From: Paenibacillus sp. GM2
Lineage (GTDB): Bacteria > Bacillota > Bacilli > Paenibacillales > Paenibacillaceae
Reading direction: 5' to 3'
DNA length: 64,000 nt
Assembly: GCF_900069005.2 (NCBI RefSeq)
Contig: NZ_LN831279.1
Span: 758,130 to 822,129, forward strand
The notes under the pieces were generated by a model, which was given only the letters and a program-made list of their open reading frames with translations, did no database searches and was not told where the DNA came from. The position numbers were made by a program, and so were the translations under genes. Below, one piece after another: positions 43,267 to 52,630 of the stretch (position 1 is its first letter; each line of letters opens with the position of its first letter).

Positions 43267-44622
43267 ATGTATCCACCAAGATCTGAAAAAAATAAAAAAC
43301 GAAAACAAGAGCAGGAACGCCGCTTAAGCCGTTTTTGGCTGGCGGTGAACGGCCTTCTGATCTTTATTATTATTGTGCTAGGGACTTATTACTATCTTGA
43401 TTATCGTACGGTCCAGGGAAATAGCAGGAATGTAGAGCAGCAGGAGCAGACCGATCCGGGTCTGTATGAGATGCCGGATGTTTCCCAGCATGAGAATGAG
43501 CCGTCAAATGAAGGCGAGGATAGTTCCGCTCAGGCTGATTCCGCTTTGAATGCGGATGGGCAGAATGACTCATCCACGGACGGATTGCTGGACGATACGG
43601 AGCAGGGATCCGGCAACACAGTCGATGCTGATCTGAACGGCGATCTGGAGCCGACACCAGAGGAGACGGTCTCTGGCGATCAGGTATTGATCCATTTTGC
43701 CGGAGACACGATCTTCTCCGGAAATGTGGCCAAAGTCCTAGAGAAGCAGGGGTATGATTATCCTTATCAGTATGTTAAGGAGCTGTTCCAGAGTGACGAC
43801 CTCACCGTGCTCAACCTGGAGACGCCAGTGACGTATGGAGGAACCGCTGCTGAAGACAAGACATTCGTATTTAAGTCCTCGCCGAAGGCGCTTGAAGAGA
43901 TGGTCAAGGCCGGTGTTGATGCGGTTAATCTGGCCAACAACCATACCCTTGATCAAGGGGTGGAAGGGCTGCTGGATACGATTCAGCATTTGAAGGACAA
44001 TAAGATCCGATATGTCGGTGCGGGCAGAAATAGCGATGAGGCATATGCGCCGATCTACTTCGAACGCAAAGGGATGAAGATTGCGCTTTGCGGATTTAGC
44101 CGTGTGATCCCGCAGGCAGACTGGGCTGCTACTAAGAAGAACGCCGGAGTTGCAGCCGTATATGATTCCACTCTCGCGGTGAAAGCCATTAAGGAGGCTC
44201 GCAAGAAGGCGGATCTGGTGCTAGTCGTCACTCATTGGGGCAAGGAGAGGGTGACCAAGCTGGAGGAACATCAGACGAATCTGTCCCACACCTTCATCGA
44301 TGCCGGCGCTGATCTGGTCATCGGCGGTCATCCCCATGTAATGCAAGGAATTGAGAATTATAAGGGCAAATGGGTAGTGTACAGCACGGGGAATTTTATT
44401 TTTACGAAATCGAATGATCCGAAGACCTGGGAAACAGCGGTATTCTCGGCGAAATGCAGCAAGAATGGAGACTGCAAATTAAAGCTGACCCCTTATCTCA
44501 CGGAGATTGGCCAGCCGGTTCCGATGAATGAGCAGGATGGGGCCAAAATGCTGAAGGACATAGAGGTTTTATCGCCGGGAATTAAGATCGATGCTTCCGG
44601 GGAAGTAAGAAAGAAATCTTGA
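43267..44622 (+). CDS. CapA family membrane-anchored protein
   Basis: The 451-residue protein has a short cytoplasmic, basic N-terminus, a membrane anchor (FWLAVNGLLIFIIIVLGTYYYLDY at about 21-45), a low-complexity acidic linker (~55-140) and a CapA (PgsA-like) phosphoesterase-fold domain from about 145. Motifs: FAGDTIFSGNV, VLNLETPVT, NLANNHTLDQG, VVTHWGKE and GGHPHVMQG. CapA proteins function in poly-gamma-glutamate synthesis, but solitary homologues such as this one, with no capB/capC nearby, have unknown roles. AAAGGAG lies upstream of ATG 43267. Confidence 0.9.
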   Translation: MYPPRSEKNKKRKQEQERRLSRFWLAVNGLLIFIIIVLGTYYYLDYRTVQGNSRNVEQQEQTDPGLYEMPDVSQHENEPSNEGEDSSAQADSALNADGQNDSSTDGLLDDTEQGSGNTVDADLNGDLEPTPEETVSGDQVLIHFAGDTIFSGNVAKVLEKQGYDYPYQYVKELFQSDDLTVLNLETPVTYGGTAAEDKTFVFKSSPKALEEMVKAGVDAVNLANNHTLDQGVEGLLDTIQHLKDNKIRYVGAGRNSDEAYAPIYFERKGMKIALCGFSRVIPQADWAATKKNAGVAAVYDSTLAVKAIKEARKKADLVLVVTHWGKERVTKLEEHQTNLSHTFIDAGADLVIGGHPHVMQGIENYKGKWVVYSTGNFIFTKSNDPKTWETAVFSAKCSKNGDCKLKLTPYLTEIGQPVPMNEQDGAKMLKDIEVLSPGIKIDASGEVRKKS

Positions 44623-44657
44623 TGAGTGAACGAACATAGTGCTTATTGAAATTATCC

Positions 44658-44685
44658 GCCGATCTGTTTATGGGTCGGCATTTTT
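44658..44685 (+). terminator. Terminator of the CapA gene
   Basis: Stem GCCGATC / GGTCGGC with loop TGTTTATG, followed by T residues. Confidence 0.75.
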
Positions 44686-44727
44686 AATTGGAGATTTCTA
44701 GGGCTTGTAAACGGAGCGTTGACATAA

Positions 44728-45177
44728 GTCACAGATACTTGCAAAAAGGTAGGTTTCTATGTCACAATCGACATAGGTACGCTGAATTCCGCTCTGGATA
44801 TTCGTGCGAAAGATGACAACGGGTACGAAAAGGGGCTGACAACCATTTCCTCAGGGTACAGGCCGCCTGGCGCTCGTTGTTTTTTGCTTATTTTCTGCAA
44901 ATATATTTGTACATAGATTTAACCATATCAACAAATGAAAGTTCAACGGAAACGGTTTTCAGCACCGAAGCTTACGGTTCCAAGGTGCGTTTTTGCAAAA
45001 TACTTTTGTGAAATGAAGCTGGAGCGAAGAGCTGAGCTGCTAAAATTCCATATTGCAAGAAAATCTTCCTTTTGATTCACGGACTCGGGGCTGCTCTTTA
45101 ATTGAACGGCTGCGATCGGTTTTCTTATCAAAAGTGGACTTCCTGAACTACCTCTTAATCTAAAGGAGAAATCTATA
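44728..45177 (+). other. Intergenic region with a possible decayed gene fragment and a hairpin set
   Basis: The gap before the FAH gene contains a perfect stem CTATGTC/GACATAG (44757-44776) and a larger element at about 44816-44885 in which ACAACG and CGTTGT enclose two small stems and are followed by six T residues, like a terminator with side stems. One plus-strand frame across this part (about 44728-44880) reads as protein-like text ending TTISSGYRPPG, without start or RBS, so it may be a broken gene. I recognise no riboswitch class. The part from 44890 to 45165 shows nothing else. Confidence 0.3.
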
Positions 45178-45828
45178 GTGAATAAAACAATCGCTAATGT
45201 ATATTGCGTAGGACGCAACTATCAACTGCATGCTGAGGAATTAGGCAATGCTGTGCCCAAGGAACCGATGATATTTATGAAGCCGTCCCATGCGGTCGTG
45301 CCAATGACGGGTGCTCGGCTTGATCTGCCACCAGATCAGGGGGAGGTTCATTATGAGACAGAACTCGTATTGCGCATCGCACGGGAATATAAGCCGGGGA
45401 TGTCCGTCGATGAACTCGTTGATGTGATGGCGCTCGGCATTGATTTCACATTGCGTGATGTCCAGACTGAGCTGAAGGCCAAAGGACATCCCTGGACGGC
45501 GGCTAAGGCATTCCGCGGCTCCGCTCCGATGACCCCTTACATCGCCTTTCCGGGTACGGAAGAGACGGCGAAGGAGGACTTTATTCTGCGCAAGAATGGT
45601 GAGATTGTTCAGCGCGGCAATATCGCTAATATGATCTTTCCGCTGCAGCGAATTATCGATTTCGTGGCTGAACGTTATGGTCTGGGCGAAGGTGACCATA
45701 TCTTTACGGGGACTCCGGAGGGAGTTGGCCCGGTATATCAGGGTGACCAACTTGAAATCTCCTATGGCTCCCAAGTACTTGGCAGCTGTGTGATCGGGAG
45801 CGGGCCGACAGCTTCGGGACGGTCGTAA
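45178..45828 (+). CDS. Fumarylacetoacetate hydrolase (FAH) family protein
   Basis: The 216-residue protein has the FAH fold with motif VYCVGRNYQLHAEELGN at the start, FMKPSHAV, VHYETELVLRI (metal-binding Glu pair) and IFTGTPEGVGPVYQGD at the C-terminus. Such enzymes cleave acylpyruvates or decarboxylate oxaloacetate-like acids; the exact substrate is open. GTG 45178 has AAAGGAG upstream. Its stop overlaps the next start (TAATG). Confidence 0.92.
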   Translation: MNKTIANVYCVGRNYQLHAEELGNAVPKEPMIFMKPSHAVVPMTGARLDLPPDQGEVHYETELVLRIAREYKPGMSVDELVDVMALGIDFTLRDVQTELKAKGHPWTAAKAFRGSAPMTPYIAFPGTEETAKEDFILRKNGEIVQRGNIANMIFPLQRIIDFVAERYGLGEGDHIFTGTPEGVGPVYQGDQLEISYGSQVLGSCVIGSGPTASGRS

Positions 45829-46661
45829 TGATAGATTGGATTATTGGGGCATTATGCGCCCTATTGATTGCCGGAGCTGCTTATTGGAAGAAGTCCTTAT
45901 CTCTATCAGGGGCTGTGGCTGCTGTCATGATGGGCACGGTATATTATGCAGCCGGTAATTTATTTTGGTTCGGGATATTGATCCTCTTCTTCGTGACCTC
46001 CTCCATATTCTCCAAGCTTCGCGGCGATCGCAAGGCTGAGCTGGAGAAATCCTATGCCAAGAGCGGACGGCGTGACGCTGGCCAAGTCTTGGCAAATGGC
46101 GGGCTTGGGATGGCTGCTTGCATATTAAATGCGCTGTGGCCGAATCCGGTCTGGGGATACTTTTTTATCGGTACGATGGCTGCTGTAACAGCGGATACAT
46201 GGGCTACAGAGTGGGGTGGACTAAGCAAAAGACCTCCTCGTTCCGTAGTGAACTGGAGGGTTGTTCCACCGGGAACATCCGGCGGGGTCTCTTCATTAGG
46301 CAGTATGGCAGCGCTGATTGGCGCCGGGGTTATTGGGGGGGCCGCTTGGGTGCTGCTGAGATGGACCGGAGGTATGCAGGGCGCGATGCAAGGCTTAATA
46401 TCGATCGGGTTATGGAAATGGATTGTTATCGGCGGAGCGTCGGGATTTGCCGGCGCGATGGCGGATTCATTGCTGGGGGCAACGGTACAGAAGATGTTCC
46501 GCTGTGAAGTATGCGGCAAGATCGTCGAGGTTGGTGAGCATTGCGGGCGACCGACCGCAGCGGCGCGTGGATGGAGCTGGATGAATAATGATGCGGTAAA
46601 TCTGATCAGCTCAGTGGCAGCTGGATTCATTGCCTGGGGATTGGGAGCTTTTTTGGCCTAG
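45828..46661 (+). CDS. DUF92 family membrane protein
   Basis: The 277-residue protein has about six hydrophobic segments and the DUF92 motifs NGGLGMAACILNALWPNP near 90, GTMAAVTADTWATEWGGLSKRPPRSV near 118, and GTSGGVSSLGSMAALIGA near 150. A CEVCGKIVEVGEHCGR motif near 225 could bind a metal. The family includes plant phytyl-phosphate kinases (VTE6), but bacterial functions are not established. It overlaps the FAH gene by one base, so they are co-expressed. Confidence 0.88.
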   Translation: MIDWIIGALCALLIAGAAYWKKSLSLSGAVAAVMMGTVYYAAGNLFWFGILILFFVTSSIFSKLRGDRKAELEKSYAKSGRRDAGQVLANGGLGMAACILNALWPNPVWGYFFIGTMAAVTADTWATEWGGLSKRPPRSVVNWRVVPPGTSGGVSSLGSMAALIGAGVIGGAAWVLLRWTGGMQGAMQGLISIGLWKWIVIGGASGFAGAMADSLLGATVQKMFRCEVCGKIVEVGEHCGRPTAAARGWSWMNNDAVNLISSVAAGFIAWGLGAFLA

Positions 46662-46721
46662 CTAGGCGTTTACCTATCAGTAATCTCGAATTAATCGAAC
46701 AGAAAAGTAGGGAAATCACTT

Positions 46722-48734
46722 ATGAATATCATGACAGTAGAGCATTTGACGAAAACCTATGGCGAGAAGGTCCTGTTCCAGGACGCTTCCTTCGGAATGG
46801 ATGAGCACGATAAAATCGGTGTAATCGGGGTAAATGGGACGGGGAAATCAACATTCCTGCGCATCATTGCCGGACTTGATCAGGCCGATGAGGGCAAGGT
46901 TGCTATCAATCGGGATGTCCGGGTTGCCTATCTGGCCCAGAACCCGGAATTTGACCCTGAGCTTACGGTGCTTAGAGCGGTATTTCAGGGGGAGGATGCG
47001 CAGCTGCAGGTCGTATCAGAATATATGGAGGCCATGGAGCTGCTGGAAATGCTGCCAGGTGACCAGGGGCTTGCGGAGCGTGTAACCCGATTAACGCAGG
47101 AGATGGATCGGACCTCGGCTTGGAATCTGGAGAATGAGGCCAAGACAGTTCTATCCAAGCTTGGGATTACCGATTTCAGCCAGAAGATCGGTAGTATGTC
47201 CGGCGGCCAGCGGAAGCGGGTAGCCTTAGCGTCCGCGTTAATCATTCCTTCGGAGCTGCTGATTATGGATGAGCCTACGAACCATCTCGATAATGATACG
47301 GTCGGCTGGCTAGAATCCTTCTTGCAGAAGCGCCGCGGTGCTCTTTTGCTGATTACGCATGATCGGTATTTCCTTGATCGGGTCTGCAATGTCATGCTGG
47401 AGCTGGATCATGGGCGTCTGTTCCGTTATGAAGCGAACTACAGCCGTTTTCTGGAGCTGAAGAGCGAACGGGAGGAGCGGGAGGCAGCATCGGAGCAGAA
47501 GCGGCAAAATCTGCTGCGCACCGAGCTGGCCTGGATTCGCCGCGGTGCGAAGGCACGCTCCACGAAGCAGCGGGCGAGAATTGAGCGCTTTGAGAAGCTG
47601 CAGTCGCAGGTGACGGAATATAAGAGTGACTCTGTAGATATTTCCGTCGCTTCCACCCGGCTGGGGCGCAAAATTCTCGAGATCAGCGATTTGAGCAAAT
47701 CCTTCGGGGAGCGCCAGTTAATCTACGGCTTGAATTATACGGCAGTGCCCGGAGACCGTGTCGGGATTATCGGTCTGAACGGAAGCGGCAAATCGACGCT
47801 GCTCAACATGATTGCCGGGCGTATTCAGCCTGATGCGGGTGAGATTGAGCTTGGTACGACGGTCAAGCTGGGCTACTATACACAGGAGCATCAGGAAATG
47901 GACGGTAAGATGCGTGTCCTTGATTATATTAAGGAAGAAGCAGAGCTTGTAACTACGGCGGATGGTTCGCGCATTAGCGCCAGCCAAATGCTGGAGCGCT
48001 TCCTATTCACGGGCGCGATGCAATGGACGCCGATCGAGAAGCTGTCCGGCGGAGAGAGAAGGCGGCTCTATCTGCTACGCGTGCTGATGAGCGCGCCAAA
48101 CGTTCTGCTGCTGGACGAACCCACCAATGATTTGGATATTCAGACCTTGACTGTATTGGAAGCCTATCTGGATGAATTCCCGGGTGCTGTATTCACAGTA
48201 TCTCATGACCGTTATTTCCTTGACCGTACCGTAGATAAGATTATGGCCTTTGAAGGCGATGGAAAAGTAGCTGTTCACGTTGGGGATTATAGTGACTATC
48301 AGGAGCGTGTACAGCGTGGTGACCTTGGCGGCGGCCACGATGCGGAGCCGGAGCGTGGCGGATCAGGCAAAGGCGGCAATCAAGGCAGCGGCAGCGGTGG
48401 GAATGTGAGCCGGAATGGCAGCGGCAGCCTAAACGGAGCGGCTGCTCAGGATGAGGCTGCTGGAACCGATGGCCGTGCTGCGCGCACGGAGCGGCTCAAG
48501 TTCAGCTACAACGAACAGCGCGAGTATGAAGCGATCGATGGGAAGATCGAGGCGACAGAAGCGCGGCTGACTGAGATTAGCGTGGAAATGGAGCAAGCCG
48601 CTAGTGATGCAGCAAGGCTTCAGGAACTGATGCAGGAGCAACAGACGGCAGAAGCAGAGCTGGAGCATTTGATCGAGCGTTGGACCTATCTGAACGAGCT
48701 TGCTGAGAAGATCGAGAGCCAGCGTAATCAATAG
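46722..48734 (+). CDS. ABC-F family ATPase (Uup/YfmR-like)
   Basis: The 670-residue soluble protein has two nucleotide-binding domains: Walker A GVNGTGKST (about 36) and GLNGSGKST (about 351), signatures MSGGQRKR and LSGGERRRLYLLR, and Walker B LLIMDEPTNHLD and LLDEPTNDLD. Between them lies the ABC-F linker with basic helical text. After about residue 545 a Gly/Ser-rich hinge leads to a C-terminal coiled coil (REYEAIDGKIEATEARLTEISVEMEQ). ABC-F proteins act on the ribosome E-site as translation factors; Uup/YfmR resolve stalled translation. Start ATG 46722. Confidence 0.93.
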   Translation: MNIMTVEHLTKTYGEKVLFQDASFGMDEHDKIGVIGVNGTGKSTFLRIIAGLDQADEGKVAINRDVRVAYLAQNPEFDPELTVLRAVFQGEDAQLQVVSEYMEAMELLEMLPGDQGLAERVTRLTQEMDRTSAWNLENEAKTVLSKLGITDFSQKIGSMSGGQRKRVALASALIIPSELLIMDEPTNHLDNDTVGWLESFLQKRRGALLLITHDRYFLDRVCNVMLELDHGRLFRYEANYSRFLELKSEREEREAASEQKRQNLLRTELAWIRRGAKARSTKQRARIERFEKLQSQVTEYKSDSVDISVASTRLGRKILEISDLSKSFGERQLIYGLNYTAVPGDRVGIIGLNGSGKSTLLNMIAGRIQPDAGEIELGTTVKLGYYTQEHQEMDGKMRVLDYIKEEAELVTTADGSRISASQMLERFLFTGAMQWTPIEKLSGGERRRLYLLRVLMSAPNVLLLDEPTNDLDIQTLTVLEAYLDEFPGAVFTVSHDRYFLDRTVDKIMAFEGDGKVAVHVGDYSDYQERVQRGDLGGGHDAEPERGGSGKGGNQGSGSGGNVSRNGSGSLNGAAAQDEAAGTDGRAARTERLKFSYNEQREYEAIDGKIEATEARLTEISVEMEQAASDAARLQELMQEQQTAEAELEHLIERWTYLNELAEKIESQRNQ

Positions 48735-48854
48735 ATTAAGCCTGGCGTTGCTTGGCTTGTAACCTAGGCCCTGTAAACCGCGCAATTCGTAGTAAAAAAT
48801 ATAACTTCGCGATTGTGATGGTGGGTTGCTGTCCAGCGAGGGCATTGCCTTTAC

Positions 48855-48895
48855 CAGCTCAAAACTTGCATTTTTGCAGGTTTTGAGCTGTTTTG
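48855..48895 (+). terminator. Terminator downstream of the ABC-F gene
   Basis: Long arms CAGCTCAAAAC / GTTTTGAGCTG with an inner GCA/TGC stem, followed by TTTTG. Confidence 0.8.
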
Positions 48896-48918
48896 CTATG
48901 GATGAATACGCACCGGGT

Positions 48919-48964
48919 AAAAAGACGCCCCTGTCCCATTTATACTGGGGTTAGAGGCGTCTTA
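48919..48964 (-). terminator. Terminator of the M42 peptidase gene
   Basis: Reading the minus strand, AAGACGCCTCT..CCCC / GGGACAGGGGCGTCTT is followed by TTTTT. It lies 38 bases after the M42 stop codon. Confidence 0.85.
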
Positions 48965-49001
48965 TTTATATCTATCGCTATAGATCGCGGCGCAATCACG
49001 C

Positions 49002-50039
49002 TTACTCTGTAACGTAGGCAGCGAGCAGTTTGGCTGTATTAATAACCGCTTGTTTATGCGTCCGTTCCATGGCATGGGAGGCATGAACGCCCGGCCCGAT
49101 CAGAGCGGCGCGGATGTTATTGCCGGCGCGCAGGGCAGCGGAAGCGTCCGAGCCGTAATGCGGATAAATATCAACCGCGTACGGGATTTCAAGCTGCTTG
49201 GCCAGCTCGATCAATCGGCCAGTCATATCGTAATCATAAGGGCCGCTGGAATCCTTGGCGCAGATCGACACATCGGTCTCCTTGCAGCTGAGATCATCGC
49301 CCATTGCCCCCATATCAACGGCAACCATCTCATTGATGCCCTCCGGCAGCCAAGCTGCACCATGACCGACTTCTTCATAATTGGAGAGGAGGAATACGAG
49401 GTCGTGCTTTGGCATCCAGCCTTCGCGCCTGCTCGATTCGATCAGTCCAAACAGAGCGGCAACGCTGGCTTTGTCATCCAGATGACGGGATTTTACATAT
49501 CCGCTTGGCGTAATGACGGCCCGGGAATCGAAGGAGATGAAGTCTCCCACGGAAATCCCAAGCTTCAAAACATCCTCTTTATTCTCCACCCGTTCATCGA
49601 TGCGAACCTCCATATTGGCTTCTTCCCGCTTGTAGGTACGGGCATCATCGTATACATGTACGGAAGGGTGCTGGGATAGAATCGTTCCGGTATATTTCTT
49701 GCCATCACGAGTATGAATGATACAGTATTCGTTCTCGATGCTGTTCATCAAGAAGCCGCCAACCGAGGTTAGCTTCAGCGTTCCGGTCGAGGTAATCGAG
49801 CGGACCATTGCTCCAAGCGTGTCAATATGCGCGCTCAGCGCGATGCGGCGGGACGAATCGCTGCCCTTCAAGGTGAGCAAAGCGCCGCCTTTCTCATTCA
49901 GGGAGAAAGGGACACCTAACGATTCGGCTTCAGCGCGGACAAGCCCGATGGCTTCATGTGTATACCCGGTCGGGCTTGGCGTATCTAGCAATCTTTTTAA
50001 GAGATCCAAAATATAAGCTTCATTGGGCTTTATATTCAT
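49002..50039 (-). CDS. M42 family metallopeptidase (aminopeptidase/endoglucanase-like)
   Basis: The 345-residue protein carries the M42 zinc site: SAHIDTLGAMV (His), HLDDKASVAALF (Asp), NYEEVGHGAAW (catalytic and metal Glu), AVDMGAMG and VHASHAMERTH (His). Family members are dodecameric aminopeptidases of the cytoplasm. I take ATG 50039 (MNIKPNEAYILDL), nine bases after TGGAGG; an upstream frame to 50066 has no RBS. Confidence 0.9.
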   Translation of the reverse strand: MNIKPNEAYILDLLKRLLDTPSPTGYTHEAIGLVRAEAESLGVPFSLNEKGGALLTLKGSDSSRRIALSAHIDTLGAMVRSITSTGTLKLTSVGGFLMNSIENEYCIIHTRDGKKYTGTILSQHPSVHVYDDARTYKREEANMEVRIDERVENKEDVLKLGISVGDFISFDSRAVITPSGYVKSRHLDDKASVAALFGLIESSRREGWMPKHDLVFLLSNYEEVGHGAAWLPEGINEMVAVDMGAMGDDLSCKETDVSICAKDSSGPYDYDMTGRLIELAKQLEIPYAVDIYPHYGSDASAALRAGNNIRAALIGPGVHASHAMERTHKQAVINTAKLLAAYVTE

Positions 50040-50144
50040 ATTTACAATCCTCCATCGTTCAATCAAGTGCTGTCAGCTTGAGACTGTGCGATTCAGTTCG
50101 CAAGTCTACTTATGGTTCATTTCCCAGATGAGAGAAATGGCCGA

Positions 50145-50468
50145 TTAGCTGTTGGTTGTAGGCTGTTCTTCAGCAGGCAATTCTTCCGGCTTTGCTTCCG
50201 GAAAAACATAGCCTGTAGCTTCCTGAATATGTACAAGCTTGGCATTCAGTGTTTTGACTTGCTTCTGCAGGCGGTAGCCGCGGAAAATGCCGAAGGAACC
50301 AACGATTATGCCGCCGAGCAGCGTACAACCAAGGATAAGCAGAATTTTCGGCAGGCTTACCGTTCCAAACAGTAGGTTCACATCGACCATGTCCACATTA
50401 ATTACAGCAAAGACAGCAGTAATCAACGCAAATATCAAAGCGAGAATAAGAGACCATTGGATTTTCAT
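50145..50468 (-). CDS. LapA-domain (DUF1049) small membrane protein
   Basis: The 107-residue protein has two hydrophobic segments (WSLILALIFALITAVFAVINVDMVDVNLLFG and LPKILLILGCTLLGGIIVGSFGI) with the NxxxVxVNLLFG element typical of LapA/YciS-like proteins, followed by a cytoplasmic coiled tail. In Gram-negatives this family is tied to LPS assembly; in Bacillota the role is unknown. Start ATG 50468 after AAGGAGGTG. Confidence 0.85.
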   Translation of the reverse strand: MKIQWSLILALIFALITAVFAVINVDMVDVNLLFGTVSLPKILLILGCTLLGGIIVGSFGIFRGYRLQKQVKTLNAKLVHIQEATGYVFPEAKPEELPAEEQPTTNS

Positions 50469-50566
50469 GAGGGAACACCTCCTTCTTATTGACAGTATAA
50501 AATCCCTCTCCCACAAGGGGCAAGGGATTTTTTGGCGATGTTATGTGAGGAGGGGCCAAACGGCTA

Positions 50567-52357
50567 TTATTTCGTCAGCTCTTCCATTTGTTTGATAACA
50601 TCTTCGAACACGCTCATCGCTTCGCGGATTGGCTGAGGAGACGACATGTCGACTCCGGCTTTGCTCAGAATGTTAATGGAGTAATCGCTGCCCCCGCTCT
50701 TCAGGAAGCCGAGATACTTATCGACCGCAGGCTTGCCTTCATCAAGAATTTTCTTGGAAAAGCTGGTAGCTGCGGAGAAGCCGGTCGCATATTTGTACAC
50801 ATAGAAGCTGGTGTAGAAATGCGGAATCCGTGCCCATTCCATCTCGATATCTTGATCGACCTTCATTTCATTGCCATGATATTTCACATTGAGATCGTAG
50901 TAGATGGACGACAATTCTTGCGGTGTCAATGACTCACCAGCCTCAGCACGCTCATGCACAATCTTCTCGAACTCGGCGAACATGGTCTGACGGAAGATCG
51001 TCGTACGGAACTGATCCGCATAATAGGTCAGCAGATAGAGCTTTTGCTTCGGATCGGTGGACTTCTTCAGCAAGTAATCCATCAGTAATGCTTCATTCGT
51101 CGTCGAAGCCACTTCGGCCAGGAAGATGGTGTACTGCGCATCCCGGTATTTCAGAGCTTCGTCTGAGAAATAGGAGTGTAGGGCATGACCCATCTCATGC
51201 GCCAGGGTGAACATGCTGTTCAGGTTGTCCTTGTGGTTAAGCAGAACATATGGATGTGTGCCGTAGGCGCCCCAACTATACGCGCCGGTCCGTTTGCCTT
51301 CGTTCTCATATACATCGATCCAGCGGTGCTCAAAGCCTTGGCGCAGCACTTGAAGGTATTCCTCGCCAAGCGGCTTCAACCCATCAAGAACGGTCTGCTT
51401 GGCCTCATCATAAGTGATATCCCATTTATATTCTTCGACTAGTGGAGCGAACAAATCGTACATATGCAGTTCATCCACGCCCAGCAGCTTCTTGCGCAGC
51501 TTCATGTAACGGTGCAGAAGCGGAAGGCTCTCATGGATGGTGTCGATAAGATTGGTGTAAACCTCTTTGGGAATATTGTCACCATGCAGATACATTTCCA
51601 GCACGGAAGGGTATTTGCGAACGCGGGAATAGAACATATTCTTGTTCACATTCGCACTAAGGGTAGCGGCAATCGTATTCTTTTGCTTGGCATAAGTCTC
51701 ATAGACGGCCTTAAAGGCACGGCGGCGGACATCCCGGTTCGGGTTCTCCAAATATTGAATATAGCTGCCATGGGTAAGCGGAACTTCCTTGCCGTTCTCA
51801 TCCTCGATGTTCGGGAATTTCATATCGGCGTTGTTGATCATGCCAAAAATGCTTTGCGGCGCCTGAGACAGATTGCCAACCTGAGCAAGCAGCGCTTCTT
51901 CAGTCTTGCTAAGAACATGGGCTTTCTCGCGTTTGATCTCTTGGAGCGTGAACTTATAGTCGGCCAGCTCAGGGCTATCGATTAGCGCATCTAGCTCCTT
52001 CTCAGGAAGGGACAGAATTTCAGGAGTGATGAAGGATAATGCCTCGCTCACCTCAACGCTTAATTTCTTGGCTTTTTGCAGCAGTGCCTGATATGTAGGA
52101 TTGGTAGTGTCTTCATCGTGATGAAGATGAGCATACACGTATAGACGCTCAAGCTTGAGAGAAATGTCATCCTCGAGTACGAACACTTCCTTGATGACTT
52201 GCGGAGTGTTTAATTTGCCTTCGTATTCCGACGTCTTCTTCTTTAATTCCTTTAATTCATTGTAGGATGCGTCCCAGGACTGCTGGCCTGTGAACAGGTC
52301 ATTAAGCTCCCAAGTATTGTTTGCCTCAACTGCGGATCGTTTTGGTAATGTGCTCAT
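50567..52357 (-). CDS. pepF: Oligoendopeptidase F (M3 family), possible exported isoform from an upstream TTG
   Basis: PepF cleaves peptides of roughly 7-17 residues. The 596-residue form begins at ATG 52357 (MSTLPKRSAVEANNTWELNDLF) six bases after AGAGGAGG and has the zinc site HEMGHALHSYFSDEA near residue 390, plus the NEALLMDYLL segment with the third ligand. The same frame stays open upstream to TTG 52486, which has its own AGGAGGG ten bases before it; the extra 43 residues start MNQHSILPLLLSGCLLFSGI and read like a signal peptide ending ASA. Cytosolic PepF is the standard assumption; an exported form is an inference. Confidence 0.93.
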   Translation of the reverse strand: MSTLPKRSAVEANNTWELNDLFTGQQSWDASYNELKELKKKTSEYEGKLNTPQVIKEVFVLEDDISLKLERLYVYAHLHHDEDTTNPTYQALLQKAKKLSVEVSEALSFITPEILSLPEKELDALIDSPELADYKFTLQEIKREKAHVLSKTEEALLAQVGNLSQAPQSIFGMINNADMKFPNIEDENGKEVPLTHGSYIQYLENPNRDVRRRAFKAVYETYAKQKNTIAATLSANVNKNMFYSRVRKYPSVLEMYLHGDNIPKEVYTNLIDTIHESLPLLHRYMKLRKKLLGVDELHMYDLFAPLVEEYKWDITYDEAKQTVLDGLKPLGEEYLQVLRQGFEHRWIDVYENEGKRTGAYSWGAYGTHPYVLLNHKDNLNSMFTLAHEMGHALHSYFSDEALKYRDAQYTIFLAEVASTTNEALLMDYLLKKSTDPKQKLYLLTYYADQFRTTIFRQTMFAEFEKIVHERAEAGESLTPQELSSIYYDLNVKYHGNEMKVDQDIEMEWARIPHFYTSFYVYKYATGFSAATSFSKKILDEGKPAVDKYLGFLKSGGSDYSINILSKAGVDMSSPQPIREAMSVFEDVIKQMEELTK

Positions 52358-52630
52358 TGGTATCCTCCTCTGTTTTGGATGAGATGAAGTTGCAGATGCT
52401 GGTTGTTGAAAAGCGGTGTTAGCGAAAATTCCGGAGAACAGCAGGCAGCCGGATAGCAAGAGAGGAAGTATGGAATGTTGGTTCAAGTTGGGAGTACCCT
52501 CCTATTCAGAGGTAGTTCAAAAGAGTGCTGAAAATCGGGCTTTTTGAACATACACTGTTAATTTATAGGAGTTAGTATATCCTCACTTGGTGAGTTCTAT
52601 TTGCCGGCAGCTATCCTTCGGAACTTTGAA

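Noticed and set aside
44816-44885. T-box or riboswitch for the FAH gene
   Set aside because: No T-box sequence (AGGGTGGNACCGCG) or conserved riboswitch core could be found; called only a structure of unknown role.
44943-45218. Minus-strand 91-codon frame before the FAH gene
   Set aside because: It overlaps the start of the FAH gene, lacks an RBS and its residues do not look protein-like.
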